The notes under the pieces were generated by a model. The model was not told the DNA's origin, made no database searches, and saw only the letters and a list, made by a program, of their open reading frames with translations. From NCBI GenBank assembly GCA_015179025.1, contig WHUX01000030.1:62001-126000 (forward strand): 64,000 nt of DNA. Direction: 5' to 3'. Origin of the DNA: Terfezia claveryi. Its lineage: Eukaryota > Ascomycota > Pezizomycetes > Pezizales > Pezizaceae. Shown here one piece after another: positions 23,134 to 33,422 of this stretch (position 1 is its first letter; every line of letters starts with the position of its first letter). Position numbers and translations under genes: made by a program.

Positions 23134-23737
23134 TTTTTTTTTTTTTTTTTTTTTTGGAGTCTGTACGTCTATGAGGCTATGAGACGGCCCCGTTCCGCCC
23201 CTTTGAAGGTTTGGTTTCTCACGGGACAACAAGTTGCTTAAATGCCCTGCCTCCCAACCTAAGAAATATACCCCTTCCTCCGCCACCACGCTCCTAACCA
23301 GCCCGTCCCCTAATAAATAAACTCCTCCGCCGCAACGCCCCTACCGGCCCTCCCCTTTCCTTTAGTCCTCCTAACTACCTTGGTTGTACTCCCCTCGTGC
23401 CATGTTACCGTGACTGCTATGGCAACCTTGGCGCACGATACCCTTGGCCCCACCCCCCTTCCTAATCTTCCCTCTACTTACTTTCTTCCTTCTACCCCAC
23501 ACCAGATACACAACCTTCGCATCCTTCCTTACTTCCCTCTACCATGGAGACTGCCCTCTACCTCTGGAGGCGGGAGAGCCCTTACCTCACCTTGTTGCGT
23601 CTAAATTCAACGCCGCGATCAGCCAACTGAAGCCACTGCGATCACGCTGGCAAGAACAACAAGATGAGGCTGGGGTGCTTCCTATCCTTGGTTAAGGTCC
23701 TATCCTTGGTTAAGGGTTGCCCAGGGCAATGCCTCCC
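23133..23737 (-). mobile_element. 5'-truncated LINE copy, same family
   Basis: A T-run at 23133-23155 marks the 3' end. The body matches the other two copies (GGAGTCTGTACGTCTATG, CCTCCCAACCTAAGAAATAT, GCGATCAGCCAACTGAAGCC). The flanks ACTCCATT at 23127-23134 and 23739-23746 form an 8-bp target-site duplication. Only 3' noncoding sequence remains. It is inserted exactly at the right edge of the duplicated 0.6-kb repeat. Confidence 0.82.
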
Positions 23738-23746
23738 TACTCCATT

Positions 23747-25005
23747 CAAGTTCGGAATTTCTCGAGTAGAGGGAATAGTAAATCTGCAAATAGGGCAAGT
23801 TTAATGGTAAAAGAAGTCAGGGTAGAGAAGAAAGAAGAGGTAGGCGTAGTCGATCAGAGGCCAACTAAGCAGAGGTGTCGAGGTACCCGACAACAGGATT
23901 GCTCGTCGAATCTTGAATGGTTTGGGAAAGGAGTTTCTGAATTTGAAACACTCCCTACGTGCAAGAAATGGTCCACCATAGATATTGTCTCTCAACAACT
24001 GTTGGCGGCAGAAAGTGATTATTTAGATAATATGCTGACTGGTACACAAGTCCAGAGTGTCCAACAACAAGTTGTCGCTACTGGAGCTGGAACGGTCAAC
24101 ACTACAAGTTATCAAGTAGCTCCGAGACAAATGACTTCCGGATCGATGTACGGACCGATCACATACACAAGGTATTGTTTACCCTTTACTATTAATTTTC
24201 TACCTTTGATTTCTCTTCGAATTAACCTTCGACACGGTATTCCCGTTGTCTGACTTCTTTTTATACCTCTATTAGGTATATGACTTCTCAAAGACTTCTC
24301 CAAAGACTTCTATTATGCCTGACTGACTTTTCAAGACATTTTTTAAAAAAAATTGGAACTTCTCACAAATCAATGCACAAGATCCACAAATCAAAAAGAT
24401 GTGAATATGATTGCTGGGGGATGAAAACTTATTAATCGGGTTCTTAGTTAGCCTAATTTATTGCTTACTCTATTTTCTTTGCTTGAATTCATTTTTTTTT
24501 CGAATTATAATCATAGGGTTAACTACTGTACTTAGTCTGGCTATACTGTACTTTGTAATGGTGGTAGTGTGTTGGGGGAGGGTGAAAGGACATGTGACAA
24601 CACTACCTATTTGAGCATTAGATGTTTAGACGAGACTAGTGGATCCATAAGGTTGAAACCTTCGGATCCACCTTTTCTTCTCTTCTATTGTTCACGATCA
24701 TGACGAATAACAAGATCAACGTTCTAAGGTTATGAGCCCGGGAAGAGGTGTAACTGCTAGGACAAAACGTGATCACTGGGTGCCAGGTTTGCCTAGACAC
24801 CGATAGTTATATTTTACGTTCACATAATTATATTCTAGTTGTAACTTTGAAACTTCAACTTTATAGTTCTTAAAAGTTTCTTCATCTTAATCTTCAAGAA
24901 GCCAGAGTTTCCTTACAATTTTTGTTCATATGGCCTACCGTATACTTAAACCTCTCGAGAACGCCCTGGGACCAGTACGTGTTCGGTCCTCAATTTCCTA
25001 CAGTC
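23747..25005. other. Gene-poor interval with one unknown frame
   Basis: A plus frame (about 23717-24253) encodes a 178-residue peptide without recognisable domains. It has a possible donor near 24170, and its first codons lie in LINE sequence, so I do not call it a gene. At 24732-24807 there is a 25-codon frame ending TARTKRDHWVPGLPRHR. Nearly the same words occur on the minus strand at 9510-9460 inside the broken Crinkler-type gene, which suggests a shared short repeat or relic. The rest is A/T-rich. Confidence 0.4.
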
Positions 25006-26915
25006 ATGGGGTTGAAGAAAATATGGCACTCCTACACCGCTAGTGAGCGTGTAAGTCTCTGCTAATCTAATTAAAAGTTGTTCTTTGCTGATAAAAAGTC
25101 ATTTCGCGATCATGGACAGAGAAATATCGCCTTCTACATTGCAGGGCTTATGCTCTACAAGCTCTCTTTCGAAATTTGGTCCGGTTCACTCACAACAATT
25201 GCCCTAACTCGATTCCACCGTGACGGCGAAGACGACACAGACGAGAATACTCCAGTGGGGATGCTTGGTGCACTCCAGTCCCTCAACTTAGTCTTCCAAT
25301 GCCTCGGCACCGTGGTCGTTGCGTGGGGGCTCCGGCTGGAATGGGGTTCTAGGAGCATACTGATTTGGACAGTGTTAGCAGGGGTACTCATCTCTGGGGG
25401 ATTATTAGGACTAGACATTGGCACCGGCGGGCGGTGGAAGGGGTATGAAGTCTATGGTAAAGAAGTATATGGGAATTGGGATGCGAGAATCTTAGTCCTT
25501 GTTTTTGCGTTGGCGGGAGTGGTTGCAGGGGGGGTGGAGCTGGTGAGGAAAGTTATGCCTAGAGTGGTTTTAGGTGATGAGATGGAGGGAGAGAAGGGGG
25601 AGGAAGGGGGAGAGAAGAAGTCTGTGGAGAGGATGGGGAATAAGTTGAGGAGGATGGATGCTATGGTACATATATTTTATGAGTTGGCGGGGACAGCGGG
25701 GGCATTTTTAAGCGCGTATTTGAGTTTGAGGTTGGGGAGTAATTTTGCAGTGGTGGCTGTGCCGGCGGGATGGCTGTTGGCTTCCGTTGTTTGGTTGGGG
25801 ATGAGGGTGATGAGGGATGTGGAAGAGTTGGCGGATGAGAGTGGGTTTGAAGATAGGAAACTACCTAAGGACAAAATAGTGAAGAGGACTTTCTGGGGTA
25901 GGATCTGGAGAGGTAGGTTCATATATATTTTTTCTGATAAGTAAGAAAATGCTGACAGTTCAGGTACTGTATCTTTTTTCACAACCCTCCAACTCGGATT
26001 TCGACTTATCTTCTCCACACCTCAATATGCGTGGTTACCACTCGGATATTCCCTCTCTCTCTATGCCCATAGATACCTTGAGAATGGCCTCGCACCTGCA
26101 ATAGCGAAATACGTCTATAACGAGCCCGCCTACTACCAGATCATTGTCGGAGGCAGTAACCTAGGCGAATTAATAGGGGCCCTAGCAGTATTCTTGCTCA
26201 CAGAAACCATACAGAGCCCCTTGCTATGGGTGAGGTTGGATGCTACAGTACTGGCGATTATTTGGGTGGTTGTGAAATGGAGACCACCAGTATGTATCCT
26301 TTTTGGGATGTCTGTCTTAGTCAGGTACTCATAATGAGGGATTTTCTTAGATTGATGAGAGCACCGGAAAAGTTCCCGTCGTCTGGGCATGGAAACTTGC
26401 TGCAGTGTTCTTGCCAATCTCTCTTGGCTGGGCGGCGGGAGATGTCTCTCTTGTGGCGCATATCCAAGCTACCCTCTCCGCGCACGAGCTCGGGAAAGAT
26501 TTTCACAGCGACCCGGAGGATATTGGAGGGAAACAGGTTAAGTACTCAAAACCTAACAAGCAGCGTACCATTACTTCCCTCGGAGCAGTTATGGCTGGTA
26601 TGTATATCATCCCCCATTCTCTATTTCAGAGTAGCTGATCTAATATTTGGTGTTCAAGTTTTATACTCTACATACATCGCCCTCTTCGCCCTCCTTAATC
26701 CCTTACTCGGGATATATACAGATCGAGTCGTAAACAGCAATATTAATCCTGGAGATGGAGATGGGAGGAAAGGGATTTGGGAGGCGTTGGTGAATGTTGG
26801 AGGGATTCAGTTTACTATTATTGCGGTGTTGGTGGGGGGAAGTACATTGGTGCCATTGATGGGAGAGTACTGGCCTTGGGGGAGGCATGGAAGGAGTATG
26901 GTGGCCCGAGAGTGA
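25006..26915 (+). CDS. Multi-pass membrane transporter, MFS-like
   Basis: Five exons (25006-25050, 25099-25912, 25964-26289, 26351-26597, 26659-26915) give 562 aa with all phases consistent. The chain begins MGLKKIWHSYTASER. Around ten to twelve hydrophobic segments are visible, for example AFYIAGLMLYKLSFEIW, ILIWTVLAGVLISGG, ILVLVFALAGVVAGGV, GWLLASVVWLGM, LWVRLDATVLAIIWVVV and LYSTYIALFALLNPLLGIYTD. A charged cytoplasmic loop rich in Glu/Gly/Lys lies in the middle, near residues 175-205. The layout resembles fungal major-facilitator-type carriers, but I see no diagnostic substrate motif. It lies between repeats and the Crinkler-like gene. Confidence 0.65.
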
Positions 26916-27769
26916 TGAAGGAGGAAGGAGAAAATTAATTGGGCGTTGCATGATGGTGGTAATGGAATTCTTTTATTAATACATTGTATAATCACAGTAC
27001 GTTTATTTAGTAAGGAGATCTGGCAATAATCCCATAGTATTGCATGAATCATCGGAAAATAAAGATAATCACAGGTAGCCCAGAACTACATTCACAACGG
27101 ACAATAAAATCAAAAAAAACGGATCCGATTCCAATTCTATCAAGCCAATCTTACCATATCAGTAATAATCCGAATCTAGTACACTCACTTCTACCATACC
27201 ATACTACCATTATCTCGTATCAATACTATTAAGATCACCCATATACTAGGTAGGTATTGGCCACATCACGGGACACAATAGAACTTTTAGCTGTCCTCTA
27301 TCTCAACATAAGGGGTTGGGTACATAAATTATGCAATTGGGAAGATAACCCTGGATAACAAATCCTAAAACGTTGGAAGCCAGCCATGGATACCCTTCAT
27401 AATGTTAACACTGAATACTGTGGAGTGCGCGAACAATACTGTATCAAAATGGATATTCTAGGCGAGCTGGAGGATTATCCAAGATTTGTTAGTGCACTGA
27501 AAATCTTACTGTGAAATTGTCTAACAGTGAGTGTGTATATTCATTGCCATCTAACTATCACAGAAAAAGGAAATCCAAGAGTTGCGTCAAACATCCAAAT
27601 CCCGTCAACCTACATTCTAGACATCCCGTCTCCAGCAACCTCTCGACCTTCTCTCCCACTCACTCATCCTCCCTACTGACCCCCATATTCCCATACCATC
27701 TTCCCCTCCTTCCTCCTCCTCCTCCTCCTACCCATTCATCCATCAGTCCAAAGCAATCAACAGACCATC
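26916..27769. other. intergenic; leader of the Crinkler-like gene
   Basis: A/T-rich in the first half. From about 27590 to 27755 the plus strand is strongly pyrimidine-rich (repeated CTCC and CCTCCT), as often seen just upstream of fungal start codons. No gene is supported. Confidence 0.4.
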
Positions 27770-29330
27770 ATGGCAACTGCAAGTGAAGCTTGGTTTAAGA
27801 TCATCCATACTGAGAACGAATGGGACCTGGTGACACTGGAAGGGATTAAATATGTGGCCCAGCTTAAGGAAGCAATCAAAAAGAAAATGGCACCTGAATT
27901 AGATGCTTATCCTACTAGTCGCCTCACAATCAAGGCCAAGAAAGGAGAATACGACGACGACAAAGAGGCAGTAAAGCTCGAGGTGACGGAGGAGCTTGCA
28001 TCGGCTTTGAAGGAGTATGGAACTTGGTTGTTGGTATTTGTTCCATCTGGTAAGTGAGACTTATTTCGTTTTAGTACTGTATCATAGCTGACCATCCCTG
28101 TTCCAATTCATTTCCTCCTTAAGCACGCATATTTGCTAATGTACTGTCGTCGTTAAAGCGACTAGTGCTGGTAAGTAACACTTATTTGAAGCCTTACCCC
28201 CCTCTGTCTTTCCCTCCTTCACGGCATGAGGATGCACATCAAAACCTTCTTCTCTTGATACCCTATATTGACAAGCAATAGAGAACCATCGGTTTGATTT
28301 AATTGTTGAACCAAAATGGATTCTTTCAATTTCTTGGACTGTCAACATAAATACAGCAACGCTAAATGAGCTGAAGGAGAAAATTTCCAAGGAATACTAC
28401 CCACATCTTGACAGTACTCTCCTCAAACTCACTCTGAAACCAAAGAGCAGCAAGCCGTTTTCACCAGATTCAGATAAAGACCTTCGAGTTTTGCTCCGTG
28501 ACCTGGTTCAGGCAAATGAAAAGGTACTCATAATTTCGGTGGAAACTCCTCAAAAACCATTTTCTGAATGGTGCTTGAGCGCAGTAAAAGAGCTATATGG
28601 CATAACTGGCGAATTCCCTAAATACAAATATGGTCGCGCACCCATCGTCAACACGAAAACTCTCCCCTCTCTTCTGGATATTCTAAACGAGTTCTCCATC
28701 ATCATTCCAATCCTTCCTGAATCCACCGAAGCCACTGCCTCGCTGTACGTTCACAGTATTCTCAATAAAGTGGCCGCCGACTTCTTGTCGTTGAACTCAT
28801 CATCAGTGCCGGGATTTGAATTGGCCTCTGACACATTGGAACCGATATTTATCATCAAACCACAAAAACAAGTAACGGGAGTGTACGGAAAGGGGCCAGT
28901 TGACTATGCCATTGATTTGAGTAATGGTGTCACTGTGGGCGTTACAGAAGTCAAGCAAGAGGAAAACGCCATCACCAAGGGTCTGGTACAGAACGCGGTT
29001 CAGATAGAGAGTGCTTTGTGGGAGTCAAGGAAAAGGAAGCGTGATACTTGCGATTTAGATGGCACTGATAACGATGAAGTGCCCAATTATTGCTTTGGGA
29101 TTGTTACCAATACAAAAGAGTGGTTCTTTTTGAAATGCACGTTTGTTAATGGTAGGACTAAGTTCATGGTATCACGCTCTTACATGGTGAGCTACGGGAA
29201 GGAATCCACGAAGAATGATGTTGAAGTTCTTGCCGAGATTATCAAGTGGCTGTTAATGGAGGCGCAGTCTTCGACTACAGATGGAAGAAAAAAGGCAAAA
29301 GTCGTGATGGAGATGCCGAGGTCGGATTGA
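27770..29330 (+). CDS. Crinkler-like protein: two ubiquitin-like modules plus PD-(D/E)XK nuclease-like C-terminus
   Basis: Three exons (27770-28049, 28159-28170, 28276-29330) total 1347 nt, giving 448 aa. Exon 2 is only 12 nt. The first ubiquitin-like module (residues 1-95) runs from WFKIIHTENEWDLVTLEG through LKEAIKKK to WLLVFVPS. A second, similar module (about 100-185) starts FDLIVEPKWILSISWTVNI, has LNELKEKI at the matching helix and ends VLIISVETP. The C-terminal part contains GPVDYAIDL, TEVKQEENAITKG and QNAVQIESAL: an Asp, an E-x-K and a following Gln, as in restriction-endonuclease-like folds of CRN effectors. A basic stretch SRKRKR may direct it to the nucleus. CRN proteins are host-directed or genome-conflict effectors in other eukaryotes; the role here is unknown. 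No signal peptide is visible. Confidence 0.75.
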
Positions 29331-29816
29331 TTTCTTGGGGGTTTTCTGTGAGGTTGATTGTTACTACCATATCTTGCTGATGGGATAAGCCATTTCTTTG
29401 TGAAGGTGGGGTGAGTTTATGTGGGAATGAGGGCAGTGAAGTTGAAAAAAGAGAAGGATGGGAGTAAGGGGGAGTGTGAGGAGGTTATTTGTTGATGGGG
29501 AAGGGACAGCTGGGGTATATTCCTTTGTTTTATGTTGCGGGTTCATAATCACATTGTTTTCATCATTCTTGATTGCTAGTGAGGGGGGCGGTGGGTGGCG
29601 GGGGGAAGGGGGGGGACGGTGGGCAGAGGAGGGGACGGGGGTGACGGGAGCGGTGGGCGGAGGGCTGGCAGATTGAGCATGACTCGCAGTGAAAGAACTT
29701 TGTGCAATTCCTCATCATGACATCCTTAGCATAAATTACGAACTTAATAGCTCTTTAGGTGGCCGTATGTTTTGTGTTCTCACCACAATACATTATCGTG
29801 TGCTAATTAATTCCAG
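29331..29816. other. Spacer between the Crinkler-like gene and the NTPase cassette
   Basis: Contains the 3' end region of the Crinkler-like gene and a strongly G-rich tract at 29580-29668 with many runs of three or more G on the plus strand. Just before 29817 there is a standard acceptor (TTAATTCCAG), so this stretch could act as an intron. Confidence 0.5.
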
Positions 29817-30447
29817 CTGGTAATGATCTTGTGCAATTTTGGCAATCACTCCGCGATGCGAAAATAGACGAGCAGAACTGCATCACACTGCCCAGCGGCA
29901 CCTCTTGGGCTGGGGTAAAGGACTTTGAGGGCAAACTCTACATTCGGGATGCTTATAACACTCTGTGGGCCCAGATATCAAATCCTTAGGTCAAAAATTG
30001 GGTCATCACAGGAACTCCAGGTCAGTTGTTTTTTCAAATATCGTTTTGTCTAATAGTAGTACAGGCATTGGAAAAACGTACTTTTCCTTATTTCTACTCT
30101 ACAAGATCCGCAAAGACCACCCCAACGATATAGTTTTGAGACAAACGATAGATTCTCGACAGGTACACTATCCTGATGGTAAAGCATTCCAGGTGGAGTC
30201 TTTTGGGAATTTATTAAGAAGGAATGGTATATGGCATCTACTGGATGCAGTAACACTAGCGGAAACCTCCAATGGCAAAGTTGTTATAGTAACCTCTCCA
30301 AAGATTACTGAATGGAAGGGAGTCAAACCCCCACTTTACAAATTTCGTTATATGCCCACATGGAGCTTCCATGAGTTGAAAACTGGAATACAGAATTTCA
30401 ACCTATGGGAAAGGAGATTTCTCAGGAGAATCTCAACAGGTAGGTGA
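29817..30447 (+). pseudogene. Crinkler-type P-loop NTPase cassette, decayed
   Basis: After an acceptor at 29816 the frame reads NDLVQFWQSLRDAKIDEQN and DAYNTLWAQISNP, then an in-frame TAG at 29987-29989. Next comes WVITGTPG, a 44-nt intron (30021-30064) and the rest of the Walker A motif, GIGKT, followed by YFSLFLLYKIRKDHPND. From 30112 the sequence is about 99% identical to the 10.4-10.7-kb pseudogene. A one-base deletion near 30375 changes the frame after WSFHEL. The copy ends where the 0.6-kb repeat begins. It lacks any start codon of its own and sits 487 bp after the intact Crinkler-like gene, on the same strand. Confidence 0.75.
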
Positions 30448-30448
30448 G

Positions 30449-31040
30449 GCAAAACCTGATCTGGGAACAGTGCTACCGCTAATAGTCTGTTGTGCTGCAG
30501 GTTTATATAAACACACCCAATCAGGTAGCAAGACCAGTCTAGATTAGGCAGTTGAGCTTCTCTTCCCGATATTAATTCTTACTTAGTCTGGTTGGCACAT
30601 TCTTACTACGCCATTTCAGAGTTCCTATCGGTACTGTGCTCGAGACTATCACATTCCAAGGTTATCAATACTCCGACTATGAGGGGATTGTGCCAACCGG
30701 ATTAACTATACCTTATCCTCCCCATTTCCTCCTCACGAATGAAGGATACACTCGCCAATGAGATGGCGTATGTCTCAATACCAGTATAAGAAACCCTTGA
30801 TATAAGAAACGGTCCCCGTCAGAATTTGTATGGGAAAATAGGAAATTCGCGTTATAGGAAACTTTCATATTTGCAAGTTGATATAATTAAGGTGGCGGTG
30901 GAATCAGTATCCTGCCTATTGTGGGTAGGCATTGCTTGCCGGACACAGCATTAAATAAGTGCCACGGGCCTTGCTCCTACGTGTAGATTCCTATTTTTTT
31001 ATGTCTATTTCTTGTTACGAGAACTAAGAAGAAACTCCAT
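30449..31040. repeat. Dispersed 0.6-kb repeat, copy 2 (with internal MITE)
   Basis: Near-identical to 22530-23133 and includes the same inner TIR element (30593-30706). Its left edge cuts the Crinkler NTPase frame at an ACAGGTAGG sequence also present at the left edge of copy 1. The right edge ends at ACTCCAT without a LINE. Confidence 0.88.
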
Positions 31041-31510
31041 GCCGCCCCTGGGTAGTTTCTTATATCGAGACCTCACTGTACAGCCATAGCAGAAATCCTT
31101 ATCGGCAACGATAATTATCTTGCAGTTCTTTTTTTCCATTCACACACCCTTGTATGAGCAGTCTGACAATGCACAAGAACCCCAGTTCAGTGTGCTATTA
31201 TTGGAAGATTTTATTGCAGACGGGGTAGACGGGAACGTTGCAGGGCGGCAGTATATCAGATTAAATAACCACAGCAGTAAGACGAATGAGCAATATACAA
31301 CGGCAAGATTGAATTCACACGGTGCACAAGAGGCCTCTTTACTCCCGCATACAGATGCAGATGGTTATGCCCCTAAAGTGCATATGCAGCCCTACCCTGA
31401 CCGCCAAGACTCGGGCCGACGTAGGCTGTATACCGATGCTGCGTCACTGCAGTCCCCAATGAGGACACCTCCACCTACAACATCAACATCAACACGTCAA
31501 ATCTCCCACG
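31041..31510. other. intergenic; upstream of GCV1
   Basis: No supported gene. A plus frame of 133 codons (31120-31521) has no recognisable content and overlaps the start of the next gene in another frame. Confidence 0.4.
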
Positions 31511-33010
31511 ATGTCCCTTAGCCGTATGCCCCGTGCTGCTTTTGCCCTGCCAGCTCTTGGGGCTGTGGTGATCAGGAGAGCATTCATCCCCGCCGCGAAA
31601 GCCACTCCGAGAACATGGACCTCCGCTCGCCAGGTCAGGGCCCTCCGAACCACCCCCTCCCTCATGAGGCCATCCGGCATCGACACACCCGTCACCGCAG
31701 AGCACACCCCCCCATCCAGCATCACCACCGCCGCCACCGACACCCCCCCGTTAGCAAAGCCCCCCTCTCCACCACCCCGCTCAACGCCCTCCACCTTTCC
31801 CAAGGCGCAAAAATGGTTCCCTTCGCAGAATACTCTATGCCGCTCATGTATCCCCCACAGATCCACATTGTTGAGCACAATTGGACTGGAGAACATGCAT
31901 CCATTTTCGACGTTTCGCATATGGTCCAGCATATGTTCTCGACTCCGGCAGATCTGGTTGCACTGGGGCCATTTCATAGTACGTTATCGGTGTTGCTGGC
32001 ACATCCCATGGGGGGATTATTGACGATACGATCATTACCATGCAGGCGTCACAGCAGCAGTTTTATGTTGTCACGAATGCAGGATGCAGAGAAAAAGATT
32101 TACTTTATTTCAAAGAAGCTCTACGAAAATGGAATGACTCGTCCGCACTCAAAGAAGACGGAGAGGTTGTCCATGAGGTTCTGAAAGACTGGGGACTTAT
32201 CGCCCTGCAAGGCCCTGAAGCAAAAAAATGTCCTTGGGGAATACCTCGCGCACGTCTCCCCCCCACAAGCGGGGGTTGATCTAGATAAAGTTATTTTTGG
32301 GACGAGTTTTAAAGCCTCCGTCCCTGCGAGCGAAAAGGTTGGCGAGAGAGTCACAGTACATATCGCGCAGGGGGGATACACTGGAGAAGACGGGTTCGAA
32401 ATCTCCATCCCACCCAGCCCAACGATCATCAAGTCCCAAACCCCCCATTCAGAGAGCCCAGCTCCCACCGTGGCGGCGAGTAGCGCTGTTCCCGTACATA
32501 ATCCCACCACCTACATTACTAACATGCTCCTGCGGATTGGTGGGCAGGAGAGAATAAGGATGGTAGGGTTGGCAGCGAGGGATAGTTTGAGATTGGAGGC
32601 GGGGATGTGTCTCTATGGACATGATTTGAATGAGGATATTACCCCGTGGAAGCCTCGCTGGGGTGGGTCGTGCATAAACGCCGACGAGCAGATGGGCTGT
32701 TCCCCGGGGGAGTGTCATTCATGCGCAGCTAGCGAAAAACGGTACTCCACCGGAGAAAAAGAGGATAGGACTTATCTTGGTACTGGCGGGGCCCCAGCTA
32801 GGGAGGGGATGAAGATTGTGAAGGTTGGGGAGAAGCGGGAGAAGGAGGTGGTGGGCATGTGACAAGTGGGGGGCGGCGATTAGTTTGGGGATGAAAATTA
32901 TTGCAATGGGATATGTGAAGAGGGGGTGTGATAAGGTGGAGACAGTGTTGGGGGTGGATGTTCGAGGGAAGGTAGACGCGGTGATCAAGGACCCATCGGG
33001 GGAGGCATGA
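31511..33010 (+). CDS. GCV1: Glycine cleavage system T protein (aminomethyltransferase), frame broken in homopolymers
   Basis: The mitochondrial T protein moves the methylene group from the lipoyl H protein to tetrahydrofolate. Recognisable blocks in order: an Arg/Ala-rich leader (MSLSRMPRAAFALPALGAV), GAKMVPFAEYSMPLMYPP, SIFDVSHMVQH, STLSVLL, IIDDTIITMQASQQQFYVV, TNAGCREKDL, GGYTGEDGFEISIP, GLAARDSLRLEAGMCLYGHD and a C-terminal AISLGMKIIAMGYVK. They lie in different frames. Shifts fall beside C-runs near 31690-31760, G6 near 32011, A7 near 32224, the C-run near 32640, and two further places before 32880. All family landmarks survive, so the breaks look like base-count errors. True decay cannot be excluded. 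Confidence 0.8.
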
Positions 33011-33422
33011 GGGGTGGATTTGTATTTATGTTTTTATCTTTGTGTTTTATTGCATGATTTATATATAGCAATGGGCATCATCAATTGGAGTATTCAGTGC
33101 GTGCAAGGCTGGTCTATATGAAGGCAAGGTGTGATGTAAGGCGCCGGTGAGATGACATTCCTCGTCCCCCTCATACGGTGGGGGAAACACCTTACAATAC
33201 AAATACATTCGCATCCGCCTGCCCTAGAGACATATCGATAAGACTGGCCGGGCACATCGCCAGGTCTCGGGCACATCGCCAGACCTCGGGCAATCGCCAG
33301 ATCTCGGGCAGATCGCTGGCACATCGGGCAGGCACATAAACTTGCAACTCTCGGCCCTCTATCCAACAATTAGCAAATACATCTTTGAGTGGAGCCTCAA
33401 CTCGGACGCCTCCCCCCCAGCG
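33011..33422. other. intergenic with a short tandem repeat
   Basis: At 33248-33330 a unit of about 19 bp (CGGGCACATCGCCAGGTCT and variants) repeats about four times. It ends just before the leader of the next gene. No other feature is seen. Confidence 0.6.
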
